A stretch of DNA of 39,453 nucleotides. It comes from SFFI01 sp964398655. GTDB taxonomy: Bacteria > Bacillota > Clostridia > Saccharofermentanales > DTU023. The notes beneath the pieces are model-generated. The model saw only the letters and a program-made list of their open reading frames with translations. It did no database searches and had not been told where the DNA came from. The translations under genes were made by a program, and so were the position numbers. Where the stretch lies: the NCBI GenBank assembly GCA_964398655.1, contig CAYNNG010000016.1, positions 1-39,453 of the forward strand, read 5' to 3'. This document shows positions 8,453-17,346 of this stretch, piece by piece (the first letter of the stretch is position 1; every line of letters begins with the position of its first letter).

Positions 8453-10270
8453 ATGCCACATAACTTTTCTCACCAGCTGCAAAACCCAACTCAGCAAAGC
8501 GGCCCTGGCCCCAGACCCGCTCCGGCCCAGTCTGGTCAGCCCAGACCCTCCACCGGTATGGGCGGACGGCAGGCTGTCAGTCCTAGGCCTCAGCAAGCAG
8601 GTCGGCCTGAACGGGTAAGCCCAAGGAGGCCCCTGCCCCGTCAGGAAATGCGGCCTGAACGGAGACCGCAAGCTGGTCCCCAAGGCAGCAGACCCCTGCC
8701 CCAGACTAGGCAACCCCAAAGCAGGCCCAAGCTGGGCCAGATCCAGCCAGCCAGAGGAAGAACTGGCCGGGTCCCACACCCGGCTTCTGCCCGTCCAACT
8801 AGACCGGGTCCTCAGCCCTTGTCCTCCTACCACCAGGCACAGGGACAACCCTCTTCCGAGCAAGTTTTGACCCCGGCCTACCAGGCTCTGAAGTACGACC
8901 ACCTCATCTTTTTATTCTTTCTCCTTCCCCTGTTGGTCATGGGGGTGCTCTTCATCTTTTGGCCTACGGAAGAAATATCTCAAGCCGAACAGCGCACCCT
9001 GGCCCAAAGGCCCGTCTTCGCCTGGAGCGACTTCTACCAAGGCAAATTTAATGCGGATGTAGACGCCTACTACGCTGATCAATTTCCCTTCCGCGAACAG
9101 CTCTTGGACCTCAACCGTACCTTAAAAGCCATCGTGAATTTCACTCCCGGCGGAGATGATCAAGTTCACCTCATTACAGCCCAGAAGGATGGCGGCGGCC
9201 AAGGCGGTGTGGAGCACCCGCTGGAGAGCCAGCCCCAGGAAACTTCAGGAGCCGAAGCCACCGAGCCTGAGGCTACGGAACCTCCCGGCCCCCAGGCCGA
9301 CCGCGAAATAAAAGAAACCGAGGTCAAGCTCAGTAACCAGGCCAATCTGGATCTGGAGACCTCAAACATCGTGATTATCAAAGGCCAGGCCATGGAGATC
9401 CACTACTATTCTCCGGAATACACAGAGTACTACGCCCAGCGCATCAACCATCTGCGCCAGGTCCTGCCGGAAAATCGCCGGGTGATCAGCCTGGTAGCGC
9501 CTACCGCCATCGCCTTTTATGGCACAGACGAGCTGCGGTCCGGCGACTACTCCAACTTCGCGGCCATCACGAATATCTATAAGCACGAAGATCCTGACAT
9601 TTTCAAAGTGGACGCCTACTCCGAACTCGCCGCCCACCTGGATGAATATATCTATTTCCGCACCGACCACCACTGGAATGGACGCGGGGCCTATTACGCC
9701 TATAAGGCCTTCTGCGACACCTTGGACCTGGAGGCGCCTGCCCTGTCCGACTATGAGCTGACCCGGCCCGAAGGAACCTTCCTGGGCTCACTATACGGCT
9801 ACACCGATAAGTCTCCCCTGCTCCTGGGCTCCGAGGACCAGGCGGAAATCTTCCAGCCTTTACACGAGGCGGAATACACCTACTATGAAGATGCCAGCAT
9901 GTCTGAAGGCTATCCTGGCACCTTTCTGGCCTACAATGTTTACAACGAAAACCAATATATGCTCTATCTGGGCGGAGACGTGGCCCTGGGCCACATCAAG
10001 TCCAGCCTGGAAAACGGCAAGTCCATCCTGGTAGTCAAGGATTCCTTCGGCAATGGCTTTATCCCCTATCTGGTGGACCAATATGAAGATATCTACGTAG
10101 TAGACCCCCGCCAGTTTACCGACGATCTCCTGGCCTTTATTGAGGATAAAGATATTCAAGACGTTTTAGTTCTGAATTACACCTTTGCTGTGTCTAATCC
10201 TCAGTGGCTGGACGGCTTTGACAGCATCACAGGTTATGTGGAGCCAGATGCCCAAGGCGAAGAAGGTTAA
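8453..10270 (+). CDS. DHHW/AlgJ-like extracytoplasmic protein with Arg/Pro-rich N-terminal arm
   Basis: A 605-residue protein. The ATG at 8453 has AGGAG 7 nt upstream, so I reject the longer frame running back into the MBOAT gene. Residues 1-145 are a low-complexity arm rich in Pro, Gln, Arg and Gly, predicted cytoplasmic and strongly basic. A single membrane helix follows at about 150-170. The rest is outside the cell: a segment typical of this family (AEQRTLAQRP), an acidic Glu/Pro/Thr linker around 245-290, and an SGNH-hydrolase-like domain with the signature FRTDHHWNG (Asp405, His406, His407, Trp408). A Ser-containing VKDSFGNGF segment lies near 530. DHHW proteins pair with MBOAT enzymes and are thought to complete acyl transfer to the polymer. 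The long arm is unusual for the family. Confidence 0.88.
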   Translation: MPHNFSHQLQNPTQQSGPGPRPAPAQSGQPRPSTGMGGRQAVSPRPQQAGRPERVSPRRPLPRQEMRPERRPQAGPQGSRPLPQTRQPQSRPKLGQIQPARGRTGRVPHPASARPTRPGPQPLSSYHQAQGQPSSEQVLTPAYQALKYDHLIFLFFLLPLLVMGVLFIFWPTEEISQAEQRTLAQRPVFAWSDFYQGKFNADVDAYYADQFPFREQLLDLNRTLKAIVNFTPGGDDQVHLITAQKDGGGQGGVEHPLESQPQETSGAEATEPEATEPPGPQADREIKETEVKLSNQANLDLETSNIVIIKGQAMEIHYYSPEYTEYYAQRINHLRQVLPENRRVISLVAPTAIAFYGTDELRSGDYSNFAAITNIYKHEDPDIFKVDAYSELAAHLDEYIYFRTDHHWNGRGAYYAYKAFCDTLDLEAPALSDYELTRPEGTFLGSLYGYTDKSPLLLGSEDQAEIFQPLHEAEYTYYEDASMSEGYPGTFLAYNVYNENQYMLYLGGDVALGHIKSSLENGKSILVVKDSFGNGFIPYLVDQYEDIYVVDPRQFTDDLLAFIEDKDIQDVLVLNYTFAVSNPQWLDGFDSITGYVEPDAQGEEG

Positions 10271-10302
10271 GTAAGCCTCCCGAATGTTTGTAGATAAAAT
10301 TT

Positions 10303-10339
10303 AGGGGGTGCCTCCAGTTGGGGCACCCCCTCTTATTTT
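10303..10339. terminator. Terminator between convergent genes
   Basis: A perfect 10-bp GC-rich stem AGGGGGTGCC/GGCACCCCCT with a loop of about 9 nt is followed on the plus strand by a T-rich tail (CTTATTTTT). It ends the MBOAT-DHHW operon. On the minus strand AAATTTTATC follows, so it may also stop transcripts from the facing side. Confidence 0.85.
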
Positions 10340-10380
10340 TCCTCAGGTAGCAAGGTCAGCTGAAGGTTGCAAAAAGAGAC

Positions 10381-11931
10381 CTAAGCCAGGCTGGCTAACA
10401 CCGCCCGGGCGGCGTGCAGGCCGGAAGCTCCGGCCTGGGACAGACCGCGGGTAATACCCGCCCCATCGCCGATGGAATAGAAGCCCGGGAATTGGGTCTC
10501 AAAGTTGGAAGTCAGCTCCAGGCGGGAAGAGTAAAATTTCACCTCCACCCCATAAAGCAGGGTATCTGAGTTGGCAGTTCCGGGAGCCAGTTTATCCAAA
10601 ACATGGAGCATTTCTATGATGTTGTCAATATGCCGTTTGGGCAGAACCAGACTGAGATCACCTGGAGTCGCGTCCAAAGTGGGCTTAACAAAAGATTTCT
10701 GCATCCGGTGGAAGGTCGTTCTCCGGCCATCTTCCAGGTCGCCTAAGCGCTGCATGAGCACACCACCGCCCAGCATATTGGAGAGGGAAGCAATGGCCTT
10801 GCCGTACTTATAGGGCTCATTAAAAGGTTCCGTAAAACGGTTGGAGACCAGGAGGGCAAAGTTAGTATTGTCCGAGGCCAAGGCAGGGTCTTCATAAGAG
10901 TGGCCATTAACCGTAATAATGCCGTCCGTATTTTCTGCCACCACGTAGCCATAGGGGTTCATGCAGAAGGTGCGGACAATATCCCGATACAGCTTGGTTT
11001 GGTATTTGAGCTTAGCCTCGTACATGGCATCGGTAATGTCCTTAAAGACCAGGGCGGGCAGCTCTACCCGTACACCGATATCTACCTGATTGTTGTACAG
11101 GGGCAGGCCCAGCTTGCGGCACTGGTCAGCAAACCATTCCGCGCCAGCCCGGCCGGGAGCGGCAATCAGTTTTGGTGCCTGAAAGATACCCTTGCTGGTC
11201 ACTAGCTCGTAGTAGTCCACGGCTGGCTGGTCTGGGAAAGCATGCTCCGGGCTCTTATGTTTATGACTGCGGTCTTGCTGGGAGTCGGACTCCTTATAAA
11301 TCTGCCGCAAATCTTCCGCGCTGCTGGCAGCGACTTGGGCTTGTTTATCCGGCAAAACCTGCAGCTGGCCTTGGTAGATAGGACGGATTTCCTGGACCTC
11401 GCATTCGGTAATCAAGTCCACGTGTTCGTCCAGCCAATCGTTCATCCGCTCCAAGATCGCCCGATTTTGGTCTGTGCCCAAATGCTTGCAGCGGGCATTA
11501 AGCAGGTGGATATCCAGACCCAGGGCCTTTTTGCGGATAGCCTCGGCCTCCGGCCCGGAGGTCGAATGGTAGGCCTCTTTGGCGCCCAGTTTTTGGTTGA
11601 TGGCATCTACTTCATTAATTAAGTCCATCACCTTTTGCTCCGGCAGATAATCCGTCAGCCAGCCGCCAAACTCCGTAGTGAAGTTAAACTTACCATCGGA
11701 ATAGGCGCCGGCGCCGCCAAAACCGCGCATAATAGCGCAAATGGGGCAATGTATGCATTGGGGGACCTGGCCGGTCACAATGGGACAGACCCGCTGTCTT
11801 ACCGCCTTGCCCTGCTCTAAGACCGCTACTTTAAGGTCAGGCCGCTGGCCTGCGATTTCCCAGGCCGCAAATATCCCGGCCAAGCCGGCACCAATAATAA
11901 GAACGTCGTAAGATTTGTGCGCATCTGACAT
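10381..11931 (-). CDS. FAD-dependent dehydrogenase (COG2509-like)
   Basis: A 516-residue flavoprotein. Residues about 7-35 hold the dinucleotide-binding fold (YDVLIIGAGLAGIFAAWEIA). Next comes a Cys-rich segment CPIVTGQVPQCIHCPIC near 50-66 and the FGGAGAYSDGKFNF motif. The C-terminus carries a second FAD contact (YSIGDGAGITRGLSQAGASG). This layout matches the large, poorly characterised family of NAD(P)/FAD-dependent dehydrogenases found widely in anaerobes; the substrate is unknown. I choose ATG 11931 because AGGAG lies 8 nt upstream; a TTG two codons earlier is too close to that site. The gene stands alone, convergent with the DHHW operon and divergent from the binding-protein gene. Confidence 0.87.
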   Translation of the reverse strand: MSDAHKSYDVLIIGAGLAGIFAAWEIAGQRPDLKVAVLEQGKAVRQRVCPIVTGQVPQCIHCPICAIMRGFGGAGAYSDGKFNFTTEFGGWLTDYLPEQKVMDLINEVDAINQKLGAKEAYHSTSGPEAEAIRKKALGLDIHLLNARCKHLGTDQNRAILERMNDWLDEHVDLITECEVQEIRPIYQGQLQVLPDKQAQVAASSAEDLRQIYKESDSQQDRSHKHKSPEHAFPDQPAVDYYELVTSKGIFQAPKLIAAPGRAGAEWFADQCRKLGLPLYNNQVDIGVRVELPALVFKDITDAMYEAKLKYQTKLYRDIVRTFCMNPYGYVVAENTDGIITVNGHSYEDPALASDNTNFALLVSNRFTEPFNEPYKYGKAIASLSNMLGGGVLMQRLGDLEDGRRTTFHRMQKSFVKPTLDATPGDLSLVLPKRHIDNIIEMLHVLDKLAPGTANSDTLLYGVEVKFYSSRLELTSNFETQFPGFYSIGDGAGITRGLSQAGASGLHAARAVLASLA

Positions 11932-11974
11932 ATGCAATACTCCTCATATCAATTACTGAAGACCAAGCCAATAG

Positions 11975-11982
11975 TATAATAC
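11975..11982. promoter_or_regulatory. Overlapping divergent -10 elements
   Basis: In the 138-bp divergent region, TATAAT (11975-11980) faces the plus-strand gene, and its neighbour reads TATTAT on the minus strand (11977-11982) toward the flavoprotein gene. No good -35 is visible on either side, so the two could compete or need an activator. Confidence 0.4.
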
Positions 11983-12069
11983 ACTAACGTTGGTACTTTA
12001 TGGCCCCTTGCTTCAGATGATAAACTAGACTGTAAGAAGTGAGCCTTGCTCGAAAGGTGGTTATCCCCC

Positions 12070-14244
12070 ATGCCGTCAAAGTCTAATACGCCGAAGCCCA
12101 AAAAGAAAAAAGACTACGTCAGACTAGTGTTTGTCTGGATTATCTTACTGGGCCTCTTATTTTCCATTCTGGCCTTTCCCTTTTTACTCGGCACCCGGGT
12201 TGCGGGAGAGGAAGGAGGCGAGACAGGCACCGAGGAGTCTAGCAGCCAGTCTTCAGAGTATGGGCCTACCGCGCCTCCAGACCCCGGAGAGCCAGGAGAA
12301 AACCCTCCCAGCACTCCTCAGCCCGGCCAACCAGGCGACGAAAGTGAGCCTAGCCAGCCAGCAGTTCCAGGAGAAGAACTACCGGGTGATCCTCAGGAAA
12401 GCCACACTCCCGAGACTCCTCCTACTGGTCCCGACGGCGAGGAACCCAGTCTGCCCGAACCTCTAAATCCGGAGGGGACTGACCCGGAGTTACCAGGCGA
12501 AACCGAGTATGTCCCGCTCGAAAGCTTCCCGATCATTGAGAAATTTGAACCCCGAGCCGATCGGCTCACTCTGCTCCTGCCTCTGGATCCCTATTGGGAT
12601 GTCCTGCCTGTGAATGCCGAGGGCTTAAACTTTAACCCCCTGCTTTTCAATTCTCCCCAGCTCTTCAGCTTAGCCAGCCTCCTCTATCGGCCGCTTTACT
12701 CTGACCTCGACCAAGGCACCTATAGCCTTCTGGCTTCCTACAAGCTCAGCGCGGACGGCAAAAAGCTCCGCTTAGAGCTCAAGCCCCAGCTTTTCTGGGG
12801 GCCCAACCAGCCCCTGACTGTAAGAGATATTGAATTTACCTTGGACAGCTTGGTCCAAGCTCCCCTCGCTTATCCGGGGACGAGCTTTCTAGCCAAGATT
12901 GTGGGCGTGGAAGATTACTGGAAGCGCCAAGCCCGTATCCTAGGTCTCTCGGAAAATGCCGAAAATCCTAGCGCTCAAGCGCCCGCAGCCCCCACGCTGC
13001 CAGACCTTTCACTGGAAACTCCCGAGCCAGATACAGCTGGCAAAACCAGGCCCTTCATCCTGCTAGAAGGGATCAACTCTCTCAACGATCGGGAAATGGA
13101 AATTTCCTTTAAAGAAGACATTTCTGCCCAGCTAGAAGATATCTTGGCCCTGCCTATCCTGCCCGCCCGCGTCTGGTGGTCGTCCCCCTCTCAAAACTGG
13201 CTCCAACTCTCCAGCTTACCGGAGCTAATGGACCAAGACCTCACCACAGGCGCAGGACCAGATACCACGGGAACAGAAAAATCCGACCTCCAAACCCCCA
13301 CGGACGAAAGCCTCCAGGTGGTCTATGCAGGCGCCGGTTCCGGCCCCTACAGCCTGGATTTCAGCCAGGACAGTCCAGATATAGAACTAAGCGCGAAACC
13401 GGCACCTGCCGGCAGCCCCTTCTCTCCTGCCCAGATTCCTCATCTGACCATCCGGCACAGCAGAGAGTATGAGATAGTAGATGATCTACTCAACTACCAA
13501 GCCGACCTAGCCCTCCTCCCTCTGCTAAGCCCCGAAAACCAAACCCGTATCTTGGAGGCAGGCTATAAGCTAGATAAGGTCGCAACCACCGACCTTCTAT
13601 CTCTTACGGTTAATACAGATATCGAAGATAATCCCCTGGCAGACCCGCAGCTCTTGGCGGCGCTCTACCTGCTTGCGCCTCAGGGCAATGCCATGCAGGA
13701 CTTAACCCATGTGCCCATCTTGTCCCTGCAGGGTGAGTGTCTCAATGTTGACCAGGCCAGCCTGAGCGAACGTGCAGGCCTTACCGATCCTGGCCGCAAG
13801 ATCTCAGCCGAAGAAAGACAGAAATTAGCCTTGGACCTCTTAGCAGAAGCCGGTTATTCCACATCTGAGATGTCAGAAGCCCAACTGGCCAAAGCGGGGG
13901 CGGATGCACCAAGTTTAGATCAGCTAAACCTGAGTTTGGTCTACCTGGCGGATGACCTCCTCAGCCACGACTGCATCTTAGCCTGGGACCATAATTTAAT
14001 GGGAGCCGGTGTGGATATTAATTTTCAAGCAGTCAGCCGACAAGACCTGGACAGTGCATTGACGGCCCAGGCTTCTGGTCTGATCTTGCATGGCAGCCGC
14101 AGCCAACTCCCGCAGGGTAGGCCAGCCTATGCCCTTTACCGCCAGGCTTACTACTTCGCTTATCAAAGATTAGCCAACTTTAAGCCCCAGGCTCCCAGCT
14201 TTTTCTTGGGAGCCGAAGACTGGACCCTGGAAGGGCAAGATTAG
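12070..14244 (+). CDS. Membrane-tethered oligopeptide-binding-like protein (SBP family 5)
   Basis: A 724-residue protein. The ATG at 12070 follows AAAGGTGG by 9 nt. A Lys-rich start and one hydrophobic helix (about 17-39) form a non-cleaved anchor with no lipobox. Residues about 45-155 are a Pro/Glu/Ser/Thr/Gly stalk. From about 160 the sequence looks like the extracellular solute-binding family 5 (oligopeptide/nickel) fold: LLYRPLYSDLDQGTYSLLAS, then the family signature around LSADGKKLRLELKPQLFWG with PLTVRDIEFTLDSL. Two low-complexity inserts rich in Pro/Thr/Glu occur near 295-325 and 390-420. No permease or ATPase gene for this family lies nearby, so it may be an orphan receptor or scavenger. 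Family assignment is moderately firm; ligand unknown. Confidence 0.75.
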   Translation: MPSKSNTPKPKKKKDYVRLVFVWIILLGLLFSILAFPFLLGTRVAGEEGGETGTEESSSQSSEYGPTAPPDPGEPGENPPSTPQPGQPGDESEPSQPAVPGEELPGDPQESHTPETPPTGPDGEEPSLPEPLNPEGTDPELPGETEYVPLESFPIIEKFEPRADRLTLLLPLDPYWDVLPVNAEGLNFNPLLFNSPQLFSLASLLYRPLYSDLDQGTYSLLASYKLSADGKKLRLELKPQLFWGPNQPLTVRDIEFTLDSLVQAPLAYPGTSFLAKIVGVEDYWKRQARILGLSENAENPSAQAPAAPTLPDLSLETPEPDTAGKTRPFILLEGINSLNDREMEISFKEDISAQLEDILALPILPARVWWSSPSQNWLQLSSLPELMDQDLTTGAGPDTTGTEKSDLQTPTDESLQVVYAGAGSGPYSLDFSQDSPDIELSAKPAPAGSPFSPAQIPHLTIRHSREYEIVDDLLNYQADLALLPLLSPENQTRILEAGYKLDKVATTDLLSLTVNTDIEDNPLADPQLLAALYLLAPQGNAMQDLTHVPILSLQGECLNVDQASLSERAGLTDPGRKISAEERQKLALDLLAEAGYSTSEMSEAQLAKAGADAPSLDQLNLSLVYLADDLLSHDCILAWDHNLMGAGVDINFQAVSRQDLDSALTAQASGLILHGSRSQLPQGRPAYALYRQAYYFAYQRLANFKPQAPSFFLGAEDWTLEGQD

Positions 14245-14301
14245 TAGAAATCCAGCTTGTCTGTATTAGCTTAGCTGTAGTGAGAGATTTTACTTGGCTG
14301 T

Positions 14302-14318
14302 GGCGAAAGATCTTCGCC
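14302..14318. terminator. Weak hairpin between convergent genes
   Basis: A 6-bp perfect stem GGCGAA/TTCGCC with a 5-nt loop lies in the 85-bp gap between the binding-protein and YitT genes. T-runs on either side are poor, so terminator function is only possible. Confidence 0.35.
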
Positions 14319-14329
14319 CTGAGTTATGG

Positions 14330-15205
14330 TTAATGTTTTTCTACAAAAGATTGGAAGCCTGTGCCAAACACTTCGTTGTACTCCAGGACAATCAAGAGGG
14401 CCGCTGGATCAAAATCTGTGACCACTTGACGCAGGGCAGGCAGCTGCTGGCGGCTGAGCGCGCAGAGCACGATCTCTTTTTTATTACCTGTATAAGAGCC
14501 TGTGGCATCTATGAGGGTGGCCCCCCGCTGGACCTTGGTCTCAATCTCTGAGCCTAAGCCCTTGCCGTGGTCCGTAATAATCATGGCCAGCTTGCCTGCT
14601 TGAGCGCCAGATATGTAGCCGTCCATGGCTCGGGTCACAAAGAAGGTAAAGATAACGCCGTGCAGGACCGCTTCGACGTTCCCAAAGACAAAACCGCCCG
14701 CGAGAATAATAAGGCCGTCAATCATCATGGTGATGGTGCCTAAGGACAGGTGAGGTTTAAGCTTCTTGAGGCTCATCACAATGAGGTCCACCCCACCTGT
14801 AGAAGAATGGTTAGAGAAAATAATGCCCAAGCCTAGGCCCACAAAGCAACCCCCGAAGATGGCTGACAAGAGGGGATTGCGGGAGTATGTCGGAATCAGC
14901 GGGGCTAAAATGTCCAAGGTGAAAGTTAGTACCACTACCGTCCGCATGGACCGGAGCAGGAAGTTTCGGCCCAGGAAGAAGAAGGCGAAAATCACCAAGG
15001 GGATATTTAACAGCAGGTTGAGGATACCAAGGGGTAAAACCGGTATGTAGTGCTGGATAATCAGGGCTATACCAGAGATACCTCCGGGCAGGAAACCCGA
15101 TTGGGAAGCGAAGTTGTAAAGGCCAATTGAGGCACACAGGCAACCAATGAAGTCCACCAAAAGGTCACGCACCAAGGGTGGTAAATTTTCTAGTTTCTTA
15201 TACAT
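14330..15205 (-). CDS. YitT-family membrane protein
   Basis: A 291-residue protein of the YitT family (DUF161 plus C-terminal DUF2179). About five to six membrane helices occupy residues 10-195, including the conserved GLYNFASQSGFLPGGISGIA stretch and the SNHSSTGGVDLIVM motif. The soluble C-terminal domain (about 205-285) contains the characteristic QRGATLIDATGSYTGNKKE block. Function in bacteria is not established; transport has been suggested for the family. GGGAGG lies 9 nt before the ATG. It starts 53 nt after the second permease gene on the same strand with no clear terminator between, so it may be the tail of that operon. Confidence 0.92.
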   Translation of the reverse strand: MYKKLENLPPLVRDLLVDFIGCLCASIGLYNFASQSGFLPGGISGIALIIQHYIPVLPLGILNLLLNIPLVIFAFFFLGRNFLLRSMRTVVVLTFTLDILAPLIPTYSRNPLLSAIFGGCFVGLGLGIIFSNHSSTGGVDLIVMSLKKLKPHLSLGTITMMIDGLIILAGGFVFGNVEAVLHGVIFTFFVTRAMDGYISGAQAGKLAMIITDHGKGLGSEIETKVQRGATLIDATGSYTGNKKEIVLCALSRQQLPALRQVVTDFDPAALLIVLEYNEVFGTGFQSFVEKH

Positions 15206-15258
15206 CTAATAGCGCCTCCCGAGGGAAAAATCCTGCTTCATCTTAGCACGAAAGACGT

Positions 15259-17346
15259 CTAGTGCGTGTCCTCCAACTTATCCAAATACTGCGCTTGGTC
15301 GTGAAGCATATCAGCAAACACCTGCTTGCTTAAGTTAAAGTTCTCTCGCACCGGGAGTTTGAGATCTTCTATCGCCTCATTGCCAGCTAAAAGACTGCGG
15401 TTAAGGGCCATAGGGCCAGAACTCAGCTCTTGGGTAAGGCGTCCGCTAAAGCGCAGTTTGAGCTGTAATTCACTATGTTGTCCTAGGTCTTCCCTTTCTT
15501 CCAGTCCCAACTTGCTATAGTCCGCCAAGAGAGCATAAATAAAGCGCTCACTGTAGAGAGAAAAAGTTGGGATATAGGTCTGGCGTTGACGAGACTCTTC
15601 CTGATATTGTACATAGGCCTGCCAGAGTTGGCGCCAGCTGCTGGCTGCGCCCAACTTACTTTCTCCAGTGTGGTCTTGTGCTGCCTGTGCAGCTTGAGCA
15701 ACAGGTTTAACGGTAGTTCCATCTTGGATCAGGTAGATCTGCGTAATCTGAGAATAGGCCAAGTTATAGAAGAAAGCTTCCATCGCAGGATCCTTAAACA
15801 GAGGGGCCAGAGTCTCCAAGCTTTGGTCGGTCAGTGGCAGGATCCTTTTATGGCGGAAGGGTGATCCCGGATTCTGCCAAGTAAGCGTAATGTCTAGGAG
15901 ACCGTCCTGACTAATTACGGAGTCTTCCTCCGTTATGCCCCGGTAGCGGTTATAGGAGGTCAGATTGCGCGGCAACTCAAGGCCGGGCTGGCCTTCCTGA
16001 TAAGCTTGGTCCAAAAGTTTAAGGAAAAACTCTTTCTGGTCAGGATCATCCAGTTGCCAGCTGTGAGGCAGGCGAAAATCTCCAATTAGTTGGTCCGGAT
16101 ACGGTTGGTAAACACCAAAGACCGTAAAAGGTGTGAACTTTGGGATACCCTCATCTGCTCTTTCAATGCTGATCTTGGCCTTGTCGCCGCCCTGAGGCAG
16201 ACGGAAGTCATAGCCAAAGAAGCCGGAGGCTAATAGAGTCACAATGACCAAGCCAGGAATAGTCAAAGCCAAGGCCTTAGCTAAAGCGCGGCGGAATTTG
16301 AGGACTCCCCGGCTGTACAAGAGGTCTTGCAAGAGGTTGGCCAAGAGGCTGCCCAGAACGAGGCCCAGGATAAAGATGAGCCAGCCCGGAGCATCCTTGG
16401 TAAATTCCCCTCGAATATAGTAAAGGGCTATACCTAAGGTAAGACCAGAGGCTACAGAGATAATCGCGCGGGGTAGGATAAAGGCCCTAACCTCCACATC
16501 ATAACGGGCCTGGTTTTCCGCGGGTCGATTTAAGAAGGCCAAATAGGCCAGGAGCAAAAAGGCCAAGCTCGTCAAGAGACGGATCCCTAAGGTCCAGCCC
16601 TGCCAGAGTCCAGGCAGGAAGCCAGAAATATAAGGCGCGAAAAGCAAGGGCAGGGGCGCGGACCAGTCAAATCCCACAAAGCTGGGCAGGCAGGCCTGGG
16701 CAATAAATTGCAGGACAAAAAAGAGCAAGGGCCAGAAGATATTCGTAAAAATAGCCAAGAGCTGGGCGTTAAAGCTATTGAAACCTTCCGTATAGAAGAA
16801 AATCAAGAGGGCTAAGGCCGCCCAAATTTTCAGGTAAAGGCCCAGCTCCATGCGCAGCAGGTAGACAAAGCTCACCCCGTCAAAGAGGAAGAGTAGGCTG
16901 TTTTGCAGGAGTGAGGCCAGGCGAGGAATGCCTAGCAGGATGGCCAGAGAACCCAGCAGGGTAAGATAAAGCTTAGCCCTGGTAAGGGGCAAGGCGTAAA
17001 TAAGGTTGGCGCCTTGAGCTTGGTGCTGGAAGTAAAAGAGCTTGTGCACCAGGATTAGGCCAAAGAGTAAGCCTAAGGGGAAGAGGAAAATCTCTACCGT
17101 GTACAGAGCGCCATAGGCATCATTTACACTGTAAGCCAACCCGTTCATGAGGACGGGTAGGCTGAAAACTAGGGCTTGAATTAGGATAGGAAGTATAGCC
17201 AGGATCAGGTATTTCTTGCAAAACCAAGCCGACAAAGCCCGGGCTGGCGCTAATTTCTGGCTTTGACCCAGGTCCGCCAAAGGCTGAGGGGCTGGCTCCT
17301 GTAAAGGCTTAATTTGCTCACTGGTTTGCGGTAAGACTTTAGTCAT
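15259..17346 (-). CDS. Large ABC-2-type permease, second subunit
   Basis: A 695-residue membrane protein. Hydrophobic helices fill residues about 45-385, with the ABC-2 permease hallmark ALPLTRAKLYL near 118-128. The last helix (ALALTIPGLVIVTLLASGFF) is followed by a soluble region of about 310 residues ending at the C-terminus, probably outside the cell. Arrangement and this tail parallel those of the other permease, so the two likely form a heterodimer with the ATPase encoded upstream. The start overlaps the previous gene's end by 8 nt and has AAGGAG at good spacing. The cargo is unknown. The layout resembles B. subtilis Ytr-type systems, whose operons also begin with a GntR regulator. Confidence 0.82.
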   Translation of the reverse strand: MTKVLPQTSEQIKPLQEPAPQPLADLGQSQKLAPARALSAWFCKKYLILAILPILIQALVFSLPVLMNGLAYSVNDAYGALYTVEIFLFPLGLLFGLILVHKLFYFQHQAQGANLIYALPLTRAKLYLTLLGSLAILLGIPRLASLLQNSLLFLFDGVSFVYLLRMELGLYLKIWAALALLIFFYTEGFNSFNAQLLAIFTNIFWPLLFFVLQFIAQACLPSFVGFDWSAPLPLLFAPYISGFLPGLWQGWTLGIRLLTSLAFLLLAYLAFLNRPAENQARYDVEVRAFILPRAIISVASGLTLGIALYYIRGEFTKDAPGWLIFILGLVLGSLLANLLQDLLYSRGVLKFRRALAKALALTIPGLVIVTLLASGFFGYDFRLPQGGDKAKISIERADEGIPKFTPFTVFGVYQPYPDQLIGDFRLPHSWQLDDPDQKEFFLKLLDQAYQEGQPGLELPRNLTSYNRYRGITEEDSVISQDGLLDITLTWQNPGSPFRHKRILPLTDQSLETLAPLFKDPAMEAFFYNLAYSQITQIYLIQDGTTVKPVAQAAQAAQDHTGESKLGAASSWRQLWQAYVQYQEESRQRQTYIPTFSLYSERFIYALLADYSKLGLEEREDLGQHSELQLKLRFSGRLTQELSSGPMALNRSLLAGNEAIEDLKLPVRENFNLSKQVFADMLHDQAQYLDKLEDTH

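Noticed and set aside
8297..8902. Minus-strand 201-residue ORF
   Set aside because: It is antisense to the DHHW arm; its length comes from the GC-rich, Pro/Arg codon bias on the plus strand and it has no ribosome binding site.
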